Positions 26,270 through 35,814 of a stretch of DNA of 38,157 nucleotides are shown here, piece after piece. Source of the stretch: SG8-4 sp964598225 (GTDB taxonomy: Bacteria; Planctomycetota; Phycisphaerae; Sedimentisphaerales; Anaerobacaceae); assembly GCA_964598225.1 (NCBI GenBank), contig CAZRBG010000055.1:1-38157 (forward strand), read 5' to 3'. Positions within the stretch are counted from its first letter, which is position 1. The number at the start of each line of letters is the position of its first letter. Made by a program: the position numbers and the translations under genes. A model generated the notes under the pieces. It did not search any database. It was not told where the DNA came from and worked only from the letters and a program-made list of their open reading frames with translations.

Positions 26270-28963
26270 CTACCGAATCAGCCGAATATCGTCGAAATAT
26301 ACGGTGCCCGTGCCGCCGTTGGGGGACGGGGCGTTCTTCGTGCCGATGCCGATTGTGATCGTATTAACATTAGTAAGGTTCACACCCTGGTCGGCAAATT
26401 TTTGCAGATCGATGACCCATGGCGTCCAGTCGGCCGTCTGCGTAGCGCTGGCGTCGTCGTTATAGACTACGGCGTTGGCGTTGAGGGCGACAAATATCCG
26501 ATCGGCGGCATTGGCCGCATCTCCCTGGAACCACAGCGACAACTTGGTAACATCCTGCTCTGTCCAGTCACGCGGATATTCCAGCGTCAAAGTCGCTTCG
26601 GACGTCTTGCCGGCGTTGTCGTAGCTGTAGTTCATTGACTGATCGCCGCTGTGAACGATGGTCTGCTCGGCGTAAGGCGGCAAGAGATTTCCGACCTGTG
26701 CGCCGTTTGTCATAGTGCCGAAGCCGTCGACCCATTTGTCGAAAATCCTGTTGGCCCCCGGCTCGCCGGCTGGAGGGTCGATGTTATCGTACGACTCGAA
26801 ATCGTCCACGATCAAAAAGTCGGCCGTCGTGAAACTCCAGACCGTTCCGGGCCACGGGCTATCGGGGTTGGTGTTGTCGATTTCATCGACGCGCCAGTAA
26901 TAATCGGTGAACCATTCGAGCTTGCCCGGATCGTAGCTCTCGTCGCCGAGCTGCCTGCTGCCTTTGTACTCCGGCGAAGCCTTAGTAGCATCGGCTACGG
27001 CCTGCTCGTCCGTGCCGAAGTACACCTCATGCGAAGCGGCCTCCAGACCCGGTTTCCACGTGAGAATCGGCACCTGCGTCACACCGGCAGCGTTGTTTGA
27101 AGGATCGGCGCCGTAGGCTTTCAAAGGCTCGAACGGCGACAGATAACTGCCTGCGATAACCGTTCGCTCCGGCACGCCGGGACCCTGCCAGGCCACCTGA
27201 CAATGATCACCGCCGGCTTCTTCTTTCCATATCGCCATGATGTAATACTTTCGGCCGCCGATCAACGGAATCTCGTCGGATTTCTCCTCGCCGCTGCCCC
27301 AGGTCCCGAATGCAGCCCAACTGCTTTCCTGCGCGATCAGTTGGGCGTTGCCCGGATCGTCGTCGGTGCTCAGCCAAAGCTCGCCCTGGTCGTCTGTATT
27401 GAGCCAGAACGTAAAATTGCCGGTGCTCGGCACGTACAGCCAGGCTTCGATTCGCCCGCCGTAATCGCTGAGGTCTTCACCATTCCAGAGGAATTCGGTT
27501 ACTTCCTCGGTCACATCGGGATTGTCCGGATAATTCGGATTGGTCTTTAGAGTGTTGATATCCGTAGTTGCAATGTTCTCCCAACGCGAGGCGACGGCTT
27601 TGCCCAGACTCGGCAAGGTAGTCGTGAAGCTCCAGACTTCACCCTTGTGGGTCAGTGGGACCTCAAGCTCATCTACCCGCCAGTAATAGGTCTTATTCAA
27701 TTCCAGAGGGCCCGGAACGAAGGTTGTATCTGATTGGGGCGCACCATCGGTTGCATTGGCAACGGTGTCGAGGTCGTCACCGAAGTAAACGGCGTGCAAC
27801 TTCGCGCCGTAACCCGATGCCCAGCTCAATTCCACGTTCGGATCGACAAACATCGCGCCGTCCGGCACGCTCGGATTATATGCGGTCTTCGGCGGAATAC
27901 TGAAGCTCCAGACGTCGCCTTTCCAGGGACTGTTGGGCTCGGAGTCATTGACCTCATCAATTCGCCAGTAATATGTCGTGCCCGGTGCAAGACCGTCGGG
28001 ATACGGATATCCGACAAAACCTGCAATGATGTATGGATCGCTTTGGTTGCCCCGGAACACCGGCGAGTCGACAGTAGCGTCATTGACGTCGTCGAAACTC
28101 TCGCCGAGATAGACGTCGTGCGAGACTGCATATCCTCCCGCTCTCCATGAGATGTTTGCCCACGTTGCTTCAAGCAGAGCTCCGTCGGCGGGATCCGGCG
28201 CCGAAGCGTACGGCCAGACCCCGCTCGCGCCCTGCATCACGCCCAGGACTTCGCCCGCCGACAGGGGTCTGGTGTATAGTCGCACGTCGCTCAGGTAACC
28301 TTGCCACAGTTCCGCGTTATTCTGCCCGTCGCCGCCCATAAAGAATGGGTTTTCGTCGATGGTCTTCGTGATAGTGTTGGTTCCTGATTCTACGCCGTTA
28401 CGATAGTAGGTCAGATTCGGCCCGTCTTTGGAAACAACGTGGTGTACCCACACGTCGCCGGGAATGGGGTCGTAATTGACTGCCTCAAGGTAGTCATAGT
28501 CCTCGTTAAAGAACTCAAACCTTGTGGGCGTGAACTTGATGAACTGAAGAGGAGATGTCGTACCGCCATAGCGGTTGCCGAGTATCGTGTCGTTGTTGGT
28601 CTCCTGATCGGGGTGCTGCTTCGCCCAGAATGCCCAGGAGAAACCGTTGTCCATAGTCATCGCGGGAATAATCAAATCAGTATTGACAAGCGCGCCGCTG
28701 GCGTCGTCACCGTTGAAACTTATGACCATGCCGCGTTCCGGATCGTCGAACCAAACCGATCCCCCGTCGCCGAGACCGCCACTTGTCGCGTTGCGGATTG
28801 TTCCGTTGTTACCGGAGGCCGACAGATCAAAAGCGGTATCGCCGGCGCCTTCGTTCAGCGGCCACCACCCGATCAAATCGGGATCAACGGCACTGGCCGC
28901 GTTCGGCAGAATCACAGAGAGAATAACCACGAGCGAAATTGAGCGGAAAATTCTTGCGTACAT
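26270..28963 (-). CDS. Secreted LamG / Fn3-like / PA14 multidomain surface protein (paralog)
   Basis: An 897-aa protein. AAGGAGG (28970-28976) precedes ATG 28963 by six bases. Residues 1-26 are a signal peptide ending 'NAASA'. Order of domains: LamG ~28-235 ('LIGWWPLNEGAGDTAFDLS'), two Fn3-like modules ~250-450 with 'TYYWRIDE' and 'TYYWRVDE', PA14-like ~455-620 ('GRIEAWLYVPSTGNFTFWL'), a further Fn3-like module ~625-715, and the C-terminal 'FLIVDDFESYD...VYFDDIRLIR' domain. The architecture is the same as in the protein at 4572-7208, so the two are paralogs, probably glycan-binding surface proteins. No sorting signal beyond the signal peptide is seen. Confidence 0.88.
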   Translation of the reverse strand: MYARIFRSISLVVILSVILPNAASAVDPDLIGWWPLNEGAGDTAFDLSASGNNGTIRNATSGGLGDGGSVWFDDPERGMVISFNGDDASGALVNTDLIIPAMTMDNGFSWAFWAKQHPDQETNNDTILGNRYGGTTSPLQFIKFTPTRFEFFNEDYDYLEAVNYDPIPGDVWVHHVVSKDGPNLTYYRNGVESGTNTITKTIDENPFFMGGDGQNNAELWQGYLSDVRLYTRPLSAGEVLGVMQGASGVWPYASAPDPADGALLEATWANISWRAGGYAVSHDVYLGESFDDVNDATVDSPVFRGNQSDPYIIAGFVGYPYPDGLAPGTTYYWRIDEVNDSEPNSPWKGDVWSFSIPPKTAYNPSVPDGAMFVDPNVELSWASGYGAKLHAVYFGDDLDTVANATDGAPQSDTTFVPGPLELNKTYYWRVDELEVPLTHKGEVWSFTTTLPSLGKAVASRWENIATTDINTLKTNPNYPDNPDVTEEVTEFLWNGEDLSDYGGRIEAWLYVPSTGNFTFWLNTDDQGELWLSTDDDPGNAQLIAQESSWAAFGTWGSGEEKSDEIPLIGGRKYYIMAIWKEEAGGDHCQVAWQGPGVPERTVIAGSYLSPFEPLKAYGADPSNNAAGVTQVPILTWKPGLEAASHEVYFGTDEQAVADATKASPEYKGSRQLGDESYDPGKLEWFTDYYWRVDEIDNTNPDSPWPGTVWSFTTADFLIVDDFESYDNIDPPAGEPGANRIFDKWVDGFGTMTNGAQVGNLLPPYAEQTIVHSGDQSMNYSYDNAGKTSEATLTLEYPRDWTEQDVTKLSLWFQGDAANAADRIFVALNANAVVYNDDASATQTADWTPWVIDLQKFADQGVNLTNVNTITIGIGTKNAPSPNGGTGTVYFDDIRLIR

Positions 28964-28991
28964 TGTAATCCTCCTTCAAAAGAAACTAATT

Positions 28992-29020
28992 AGAATAGTT
29001 TGGATACTGGATTCATTCAA
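28992..29020 (-). promoter_or_regulatory. Predicted sigma-70 promoter of the LamG/PA14 gene
   Basis: On the minus strand TTGAAT (29015-29020) and TATTCT (28992-28997) are spaced by 17 bp, about 28 bp upstream of the start codon. Each hexamer matches consensus at 4 of 6 positions. Confidence 0.35.
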
Positions 29021-29671
29021 TTTAGAAGCTTTGAGAGATGGCGTTTTCTCGGTTCGTCTCTACCTCCTTTCTATCAGCAGCCCTGTGCGGGCAATTGATC
29101 CTAAAAGCAAAAGAAAAGCAACGGACCGCAGCGAACTAATCGTTCCCAGCAAATCTAATATGTACACCTCACCACAAGTAGATTTATATCAAATTTCTCG
29201 GTACTTCGTCAACAAAAAAACACTTTTTTCGACATTCCACACATTCCACATTTGACTTCATAATCGCCCCCTGCACGGATCCCTAACATTTTTTTGTAAA
29301 GTCCGGCTTGCGGCCGGCCGATCATTGCACGGAACATTTAATGGGGTTGAATTACAAATGGGGAATTAGGCAATCTCCCTTATGTCGTGATATTTGTACT
29401 TTTCTTTTTGCAGGCCAATTTGCCGACGACCGACACCCTGCAAAAAAAGCGGCGCAGAACTGTCTGTCGATGGTCGCTATTTGCGGCTCGTTCGTGAGAC
29501 GCTATCGGTGCGACCTTTGTTGCTCTGTGACGGTTTTACGTCGAGAGCAGTATCACTCCAAACGGAATTACGAAGCCCTGGCAAGGCGGGGTAGTTTGTT
29601 ATATGTAATGTTGATGCCATTTATTGTTATCTATTGAATATAATTACCAACACTAATTGGAGGCTCACATC
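29021..29671. other. Gene-free divergent intergenic region
   Basis: About 650 nt between the divergent LamG/PA14 gene and the CheW gene. A frame at 29308-29637 is open but has unnatural composition and no ribosome site. A lone TATAAT lies at 29639-29644, too close to the CheW ribosome site and without a -35 at proper spacing. No RNA gene or repeat array was recognised. Confidence 0.4.
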
Positions 29672-30268
29672 ATGTCAGAGACGCAGACTAAGGCGGCGCG
29701 CTCCGGCAGCGTCTTGCTGGATAATGAGGGCAAGTACCTTACTTTCGCCCTCGGATCCGAGGAATACGGGCTGGAGATTCTAAAGGTCCGCGAAATCATC
29801 GGTTATATGGATATAACAGCCGTTCCGCAGACGCCGCACCACGTCAAGGGAGTGATAAACCTGAGAGGCCAGGTGATCCCCGTAATCGATCTCAGGGCAA
29901 AATTCGGTATGGAACCCGCTGACGTCACGGAGGAGACCTGCATCATCGTCGTAGAGACTTCTCAGGGCGAGCGTAAGTTCAGCACCGGAATTGTGGTTGA
30001 CCGCGTACAGGAAGTTCTGGATATAGCCGGTGAAGACATAGAAGAAGCGCCCAAATTCGGTTCGCGCGTAGATACCGATTTCATACTTGGTATGGGCAAA
30101 ATCGACGAGACGGTCAAGCTCCTGCTGGATATTGACAGAGTCCTGGGCGGGGACGACCTGGCTGGCTTCGGAGGTTTTACGGAGGAGCCAACGAGCAGTA
30201 GGACAGATTCAACTCAGAAGGACTTACCAACGGCTGATAAGCCAGGCGAGGAAGACGACAAACAATAG
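29672..30268 (+). CDS. cheW: CheW chemotaxis coupling protein
   Basis: A 198-aa protein. ATG 29672 is chosen because GGAGG (29659-29663) lies eight bases upstream; the TTG further up overlaps that site. The CheW beta-barrel core spans ~20-160: 'YLTFALGSEEYGLEILKVRE', 'VIPVIDLRAKFG', 'VVDRVQEVLDI' and 'GMGKIDETVKLLLDIDRVL'. CheW bridges chemoreceptors and the CheA kinase in the cytoplasmic array. A ~40-residue polar tail rich in Ser, Thr, Asp and Glu is extra compared with E. coli CheW (167 aa). It opens the chemotaxis cluster on this strand; no CheA is present in the window. Confidence 0.93.
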   Translation: MSETQTKAARSGSVLLDNEGKYLTFALGSEEYGLEILKVREIIGYMDITAVPQTPHHVKGVINLRGQVIPVIDLRAKFGMEPADVTEETCIIVVETSQGERKFSTGIVVDRVQEVLDIAGEDIEEAPKFGSRVDTDFILGMGKIDETVKLLLDIDRVLGGDDLAGFGGFTEEPTSSRTDSTQKDLPTADKPGEEDDKQ

Positions 30269-30437
30269 TCCATAGATGGTCAGATGCTAAGACTTTCCCG
30301 AGCGATGCCCGGACAGCCAGACTGTGGATTATCCCAGGGTAAATATGGAAAGTAAATTCACGGCCCCCCAGCGCTGCGCCATGAATGCGGGCAGAGTTTT
30401 GGGTAAACACTGACAACCCAAGCGATTTGGCAGGGAC

Positions 30438-32996
30438 ATGTTTATGATGTTTAAATCGATCAAGGAACGTCGGAAAAGAAGCTGGGATTCTCTACGGCCG
30501 ATTCTTATGGCACTTTTCATGTTATCAGGTGCTGCAGGGCTGGTATACGAGGTGGTCTGGGTGCGCCAGTTAACGCTTGTTCTGGGAGCTTCGACTCACG
30601 CGGTAACGGTTATATTGGCCGCATTTATGTCGGGCTTGGGGATAGGTTCCTGGTTCCTCGGGAGATACGCCGACCGTCTGGATGACAAGAGGCTGGCTAA
30701 ATGCTACGTTCTTGCCGAGGTGGGGATAGGCCTTTTTGCGGTAGTCCTGCCCGGTCTTCTTGTGTTGAACAAGCGACTCTACGTGGCTTTTCATGAAAAT
30801 ATCGTATCCGGACACGATGCACCCAACAGCCTGCGGCTTATAATGGCTTTTCTGATGTTCATAGTTCCCACTTCACTCATGGGAGCGACCCTGCCTATCC
30901 TGGCTCGCTATATAATCCGTTCGCACCAGAGTATCTCCATAGCAGTTTCACGTCTGTATGCGCTTAACACACTCGGAGCGGTTTTTGGGACTGTTCTGGC
31001 CGGATACTTTTTGTTGCCCAATTTTGGAAACAGCATTACCAACCTTACCGCCGCAGCAGCAAATCTCTTGATTGCGATAGTCTTCTGGAATATCCACAAG
31101 AGAATTCAATCGACAAACATAAAAAATACTGTGGCCACACCGATTGTTGAGTCGCAGAAAGAAGAAAAACCGTCTGCTCTGCAGCAGACTGTCATGTGGG
31201 CATTTGCCGTATCCGGCGCCGCGGCGATGTTTTATGAGGTCGCCTGGACGCGCACCCTGAGCATGATACTGGGAACCACAACTTATGCGTTTACGACGAT
31301 GCTGGCTACTTTTCTTTTGGGTATCGCAATAGGAAGCGCCGTATACGGGAAAATACGAAGGATTACTTCCGCCGTCAATCTTTTTGTCTGGCTTGAGCTG
31401 ATTATAGCCTTCTTCGCTATTCTGAGCATACCGCTTTTCAGCAGGCTCCCTTTTTTGTATTTGTCGACGGGGCAGAGATTCGCCAATAGCTGGCAGAATG
31501 TTCAGTTTATAAGGTTTTTCCTGGCAAGTCTTATCATGATTGTTCCCACGATAGCTATGGGCTGTCTCTTTCCGGTAGTCAGCTCCATTGTTGTAGAAAA
31601 GACAGGAATTCTCGGCAGAAGACTGGGCAAAGCTTACGGGCTTAATACTTTTGGCGCGGTCATAGGCGCTGCCGCTGCGGGGCTTGTGCTGATCCCAATG
31701 GTAGGCATGCAGAAGGCGATTATTGTCGGGGCCTTTGTAAACCTGCTGGCAGGATCGGCGGTCTGCCTGATGCGCAGCGGTGTTACTGCTAAATACCGCC
31801 TCGCTCCGGCAGCCTGCACTGCTTTAGCTCTGATTGCTTTTTGTTGGCTCACAAAACCCTGGTCGCCCAAAGTTATGAGTAGCGGCGTATATGCCTATGC
31901 CCCCCGTTATGAAAAGATGCTTGACCGTGTCGAAGATGCCGACATTCAAGGCGGCCGATTGGCGCAAGCCAGCCCATGGGAGCTTTGGCAAATGGCTATG
32001 AAGCAGTACGAACTGCTTTATTACAACACGGGACAAGCCGCGACAGTTTCTGTTATGCAGCGCCATGACGGCGTAAGGTTTCTGACCGTCGATGGAAAAA
32101 CAGATGCAAGTACGAACTTCGCTCACGATATGAAAACACAAGTTCTGTTGGGGCAGTTGCCTACGCTCTTTCATCGAGACCCCGATAGTGTCTTTGTAGT
32201 CGGTCTCGGAAGCGGGGTGACGGTTGGTTCTGTTCTTACGCATGAATGCGTCCGTGTCGTTGACTGCGCCGAATTCTCCGAAGGGGTCATCGAAGCGGCG
32301 GAATATTTTTCCGAAGTGAATCACCATGCACTCGAAGACCGGAGGCTTGAGATCATACCTCGTGATGCACGAAACGTATTGATGACCAGTGATAAGAATT
32401 ATGATGTGATCGTCTCTCAGCCTTCCAATCCGTGGATAAGCGGCCAATCAACATTGTTTACCGTCGAATGGTACCGGACCGTACGCCGCCGTCTTTCCAA
32501 GAATGGTATGTTTGCCCAGTGGGTGCCGGCGTATCATATGTCGAAACACGACGTGAAAATCATAATCAACACTCTTCGATCTGTTTTTCCACATGTGACA
32601 GCCTGGACCAGCGGATCGGCGGGTGAATTGATATTTGTCGCGAAAAAAGGCAAAAAGCTGACACTCTCCTACGAAAAGCTGCAAAAGAAGCTTGCGGCCG
32701 ATAGCGTTCGTAAAGACATCGGTCGTCTTGGCTACGATCCGGAAACAGTGACGTTCTATACTTTTGCAATGGATGAAGAGGACATAACCGAATATCTATA
32801 TACGGATATGAGCGAGCCCGTTCGGATGAACACCGATAACCTGCTTCTTACAGAGTTCTCGACACCAAAGCAAATGGCGAAACAGCATGTAGTCAAGCGT
32901 TTTGAGAATTCCGACAATCTTCACGGCAACATCGAGGCCCTAATGGCAATCATAGAAGATATCGATGCAGAGCAAATTATGAGCATACTGAATTAG
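30438..32996 (+). CDS. Fused MFS-like membrane protein with spermidine-synthase-like domain
   Basis: An 852-aa protein. The N-terminal ~475 residues hold about 12-14 hydrophobic helices in two similar halves: 'SGAAGLVYEVVWVRQLTLVL' in the first and 'SGAAAMFYEVAWTRTLSMIL' in the second. From ~525 on lies a Rossmann-like methyltransferase-fold domain of the spermidine synthase family: 'LTVDGKTDAST', motif I 'VFVVGLGSGVTVGSV' (~585) and 'VIVSQPSNPWISG'. In true aminopropyltransferases a D..D(P) motif stands at the last position; here it is SQPSNPW, so polyamine synthesis is doubtful. Such fusions are widespread in planctomycetes and of unknown role. AGGGA at 30432-30436 is too close to ATG 30438 and better fits the in-frame ATGs at 30444 or 30447. 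Confidence 0.85.
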   Translation: MFMMFKSIKERRKRSWDSLRPILMALFMLSGAAGLVYEVVWVRQLTLVLGASTHAVTVILAAFMSGLGIGSWFLGRYADRLDDKRLAKCYVLAEVGIGLFAVVLPGLLVLNKRLYVAFHENIVSGHDAPNSLRLIMAFLMFIVPTSLMGATLPILARYIIRSHQSISIAVSRLYALNTLGAVFGTVLAGYFLLPNFGNSITNLTAAAANLLIAIVFWNIHKRIQSTNIKNTVATPIVESQKEEKPSALQQTVMWAFAVSGAAAMFYEVAWTRTLSMILGTTTYAFTTMLATFLLGIAIGSAVYGKIRRITSAVNLFVWLELIIAFFAILSIPLFSRLPFLYLSTGQRFANSWQNVQFIRFFLASLIMIVPTIAMGCLFPVVSSIVVEKTGILGRRLGKAYGLNTFGAVIGAAAAGLVLIPMVGMQKAIIVGAFVNLLAGSAVCLMRSGVTAKYRLAPAACTALALIAFCWLTKPWSPKVMSSGVYAYAPRYEKMLDRVEDADIQGGRLAQASPWELWQMAMKQYELLYYNTGQAATVSVMQRHDGVRFLTVDGKTDASTNFAHDMKTQVLLGQLPTLFHRDPDSVFVVGLGSGVTVGSVLTHECVRVVDCAEFSEGVIEAAEYFSEVNHHALEDRRLEIIPRDARNVLMTSDKNYDVIVSQPSNPWISGQSTLFTVEWYRTVRRRLSKNGMFAQWVPAYHMSKHDVKIIINTLRSVFPHVTAWTSGSAGELIFVAKKGKKLTLSYEKLQKKLAADSVRKDIGRLGYDPETVTFYTFAMDEEDITEYLYTDMSEPVRMNTDNLLLTEFSTPKQMAKQHVVKRFENSDNLHGNIEALMAIIEDIDAEQIMSILN

Positions 32997-33074
32997 ACGA
33001 TCACTTGCCTGTTTGTTGGTTAAGAAAATACAATGAAGGTGTGCCGCAAAGTCGAACGCAGATGGAGGATTATC

Positions 33075-33149
33075 ATGAATCGGCCAAGAGGCCCCAAACG
33101 CTCGCCACCCTGGATTGACGCCGTAGTTTCGATGTACAAGTTCGTTTGA
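33075..33149 (+). CDS. Possible 24-residue small protein
   Basis: GGAGG at 33065-33069, five bases before ATG 33075, is one of the better ribosome sites in the region, yet it serves only a short frame with sequence MNRPRGPKRSPPWIDAVVSM plus YKFV, basic at the N-terminus. An in-frame ATG at 33033 would extend it to 38 residues. It ends 36 nt before the receptor gene, so it could be a leader peptide or chance. Confidence 0.3.
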   Translation: MNRPRGPKRSPPWIDAVVSMYKFV

Positions 33150-33185
33150 AGGAATGTAAATGTAAGCTTTTTGAGGAGTCAGGAA

Positions 33186-35651
33186 ATGAAGAATCTAAGT
33201 TTGAAAGTCAAGCTGTTCCTTGTTCTGGGCATACTTACGACAGTGGCTATAGTCGTTGCGTTTCTCGGCTTGGACAAGCTCAGCGGCATGAACGACCGCC
33301 TGAACGGCATCGTTGACGGAACTGCCGAGAAGGTAAAACTCGGCGGTCAAATCAACCAGAACATGTTGGAGATAAACCGCGCCGAGAAAAATATAATCTT
33401 GGCTAAAACTACCGAAGAAATGGACGAATATGCAGCGTTCATCGATGCAACCAAGAAAACGATGCAGGATCGGCGTAAGGAACTTCGCAATTTGGCGGAC
33501 GATGCCGGCAAGACAAAGCTGGATGAGTTTGCCACTAATTGGGAGGCTTATCTTGCTGCCAATAAGAAAGTCCGCGATTTTGCCAGATTGAACTCTAATG
33601 CAAAAGCCAAAGCTCTTTCTGCCAACAAAGGGAGGACCGCCTACAACGAATCGGAGAAGCTGATCAAACAAATCGCAACTCTTAACGATAACGAGGTTAC
33701 CCTGGCCGCTCAGCAAGCCGATGCCGCGGCCACCAGAGTCAAGGTGGGCGCCGGTCTGGTTCAGGATCTGCTCCGCATTCATCGTGCCGAAAAGAACGTG
33801 ATTCTGCAGGATACCAAAGCGAAAATGCAGCAGGCAGAGAATTTTCGTCAAAAATCTCTGGCATCTGCCGATGCGGCAATAACACAGTTGAAATCCAGTG
33901 TCACAAGTGAAGGCCGCGCGTATCTGGACAGCTTCACTAAAGCGTACGACAATTTCAGAACGATCAGTGATCGTGTGGTACAACTTGCGATTGAAACCGA
34001 TAACGCCAATGACACAGGCGGATCGAACGGTCTGGCAGAGGCGAAAAAGTTATCCTGCAACGAAGGTCGCACTGCCTACGACAATGCCGAGAAGGCCATG
34101 CAGAATTTGGTGGCGATAAATGATCAAGCCAATACCGAAGCGGCCAAAGGGGTGGATGAGGCAGCGACAAGAGCGTTGCTGGCTGCCCGTGTCATACAGG
34201 ACATGCTGGCCATTCACCGTGCCGAGAAATCACTAATTCTGGAAAACACCACCGACGGCATGGATCAGTACGCCAGTGCGATAGGCAAATTGAAGACCGA
34301 TCTCGATTCGAAAGTCGCCGAGATGGAAAAAACCGCCAGCGACCAGGGAAAGGTCAAACTTGCTGCGTTCAAAACTGCCTGGGCCAAATTCCTCGATGCC
34401 AACGAAGAGGTCAGGACGACCAGCCGCGAGAACGGAAATCAGAAGGCCTTTGAACTATCGACCGGTCAGGGTCGGCAATTGGCTGATGAATGCCAGAAGC
34501 TCATGGCCGACATTGTCAAGAAAAGCAATGAAGAAATGGCTGCCGATGCAAAGGCAAGCGATAAGAATTATGCATCCGCAAGACTGTTGATGCTCACAGT
34601 CAGTATTATTGGAATTGGTTCGGGACTTACAATAGGGTTCTTTATTGTTCTCGGTATCACTCGTACGCTCACCAGGATCATTAAAGACCTTACCGAAGGT
34701 TCCGAGCAGGTTGCTTCTGCGTCCGGTCAGGTTTCGTCCGCCTCGCAGTCGCTGGCCGAAGGCGCCACCGAGCAGGCGGCCGGTCTGGAAGAAACGTCAT
34801 CCAGTCTCGAAGAGATGTCCTCGATGACCAAGCAGAACGCCGACAACGCTCAGCAAGCCAACACGCTTGCTACCGATGCTCGAAAAGCCGCCGATGGCGG
34901 CAATGAGTCGATGGGCAGGATGAGCACAGCTATCAACGATATCCAGAAAAGCTCCGACGAGACGGCCAAGATTATCAAGGTGATCGATGAGATAGCATTC
35001 CAGACAAATCTGCTGGCTCTTAACGCCGCAGTCGAGGCTGCCCGCGCGGGTGAGGCCGGTAAGGGTTTTGCCGTTGTGGCTGAAGAAGTTCGCAACCTTG
35101 CGATGCGATCGGCCGAGGCTGCCAAGAACACCGCAAATATGATCGAAGAATCGGTCAAGAATGCCAAAAATGGGGTGGACATTTCCGGTGAAGTCGGCAA
35201 GGTGCTCGGGGAAATAGTCGGGAGCATCGGCAAAACAAGCGATCTTGTCAGCGAGATTGCAGCCGCTTCGTCCGAGCAGGCTCAGGGCATCGACCAGGTC
35301 AACACTGCGGTGAGCCAGATGGACAAGGTTACACAACAGAACGCCGCCAACGCCGAGGAAAGTGCAAGTGCATCTGAAGAACTGAGTGCTCAGGCCGAGT
35401 CGATGAACGATATAGTCGGCCAACTGGCCGCTCTTGTCGGGGGCAACAGTCAAAGTACGAACACAACTAAGATTGCCAGGCCCAAGTCTAACAAACGCAA
35501 TAAGCTTGGCAAATCCGATCATGTGTTTCACCACGTAGCAAATGGTCCGACCAGTAAACCGGAACAGAAAGCTGCCGCCCCGTTGGCAGCCGAGAAGACG
35601 ATACCGTTCGACGATAACGGCGGCAACGATTTCAAGGAGTTTAACAGTTAA
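33186..35651 (+). CDS. Methyl-accepting chemotaxis protein with three tandem helical sensor repeats
   Basis: An 821-aa receptor. ATG 33186 is set by GAGGAG (33173-33178); the frame is open to a TTG at 33171. TM1 is ~7-27 and TM2 ~465-490. The 430-residue periplasmic region is three repeats of ~140 residues, each opening with an 'I.QNMLEI.RAEKN.IL'-like helix (~56, ~190, ~336) and closing with 'GRTAY...EK' (~149, ~292, ~427). They resemble 4HB/HBM-type MCP helical bundles. After TM2 there is no recognisable HAMP; the helical signalling domain begins almost directly. The hairpin tip 'EIAFQTNLLALNAAVEAARA' is near 601. The C-terminus lacks a CheR-tethering pentapeptide. It signals to CheA through CheW. 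Confidence 0.92.
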   Translation: MKNLSLKVKLFLVLGILTTVAIVVAFLGLDKLSGMNDRLNGIVDGTAEKVKLGGQINQNMLEINRAEKNIILAKTTEEMDEYAAFIDATKKTMQDRRKELRNLADDAGKTKLDEFATNWEAYLAANKKVRDFARLNSNAKAKALSANKGRTAYNESEKLIKQIATLNDNEVTLAAQQADAAATRVKVGAGLVQDLLRIHRAEKNVILQDTKAKMQQAENFRQKSLASADAAITQLKSSVTSEGRAYLDSFTKAYDNFRTISDRVVQLAIETDNANDTGGSNGLAEAKKLSCNEGRTAYDNAEKAMQNLVAINDQANTEAAKGVDEAATRALLAARVIQDMLAIHRAEKSLILENTTDGMDQYASAIGKLKTDLDSKVAEMEKTASDQGKVKLAAFKTAWAKFLDANEEVRTTSRENGNQKAFELSTGQGRQLADECQKLMADIVKKSNEEMAADAKASDKNYASARLLMLTVSIIGIGSGLTIGFFIVLGITRTLTRIIKDLTEGSEQVASASGQVSSASQSLAEGATEQAAGLEETSSSLEEMSSMTKQNADNAQQANTLATDARKAADGGNESMGRMSTAINDIQKSSDETAKIIKVIDEIAFQTNLLALNAAVEAARAGEAGKGFAVVAEEVRNLAMRSAEAAKNTANMIEESVKNAKNGVDISGEVGKVLGEIVGSIGKTSDLVSEIAAASSEQAQGIDQVNTAVSQMDKVTQQNAANAEESASASEELSAQAESMNDIVGQLAALVGGNSQSTNTTKIARPKSNKRNKLGKSDHVFHHVANGPTSKPEQKAAAPLAAEKTIPFDDNGGNDFKEFNS

Positions 35652-35685
35652 TTTAGTCCCATAGTCCCAAGTTTCATTTTGTTTA

Positions 35686-35711
35686 CCAGGCGGGCCTTCG
35701 GGCCCGCCTGG
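35686..35711 (+). terminator. Strong hairpin with TTCG loop after the receptor gene
   Basis: CCAGGCGGGCC and GGCCCGCCTGG form a perfect 11-bp stem closed by a TTCG tetraloop. No T tract follows on the plus strand, so termination may be partial or the hairpin may protect the mRNA 3' end. It separates the receptor from cheY by about 100 nt. Confidence 0.7.
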
Positions 35712-35814
35712 AGTGGCATCATAAGAATATCGTGCAGTGCGGACAGATTATACTGATGTCCTAAGCGATCTCGACTATGTCTTACATGAAATTAAATGAA
35801 AGAGAGGAATTGCC

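Noticed and set aside
29308..29637. 109-codon open frame before cheW
   Set aside because: No ribosome site, unnatural amino-acid content rich in Cys and Arg, and no similarity to anything recognised.
29639..29644. TATAAT as a cheW promoter -10
   Set aside because: It lies only 15 nt before the Shine-Dalgarno and the nearest TTGA-like -35 is 22 bp away, outside the usual spacing.
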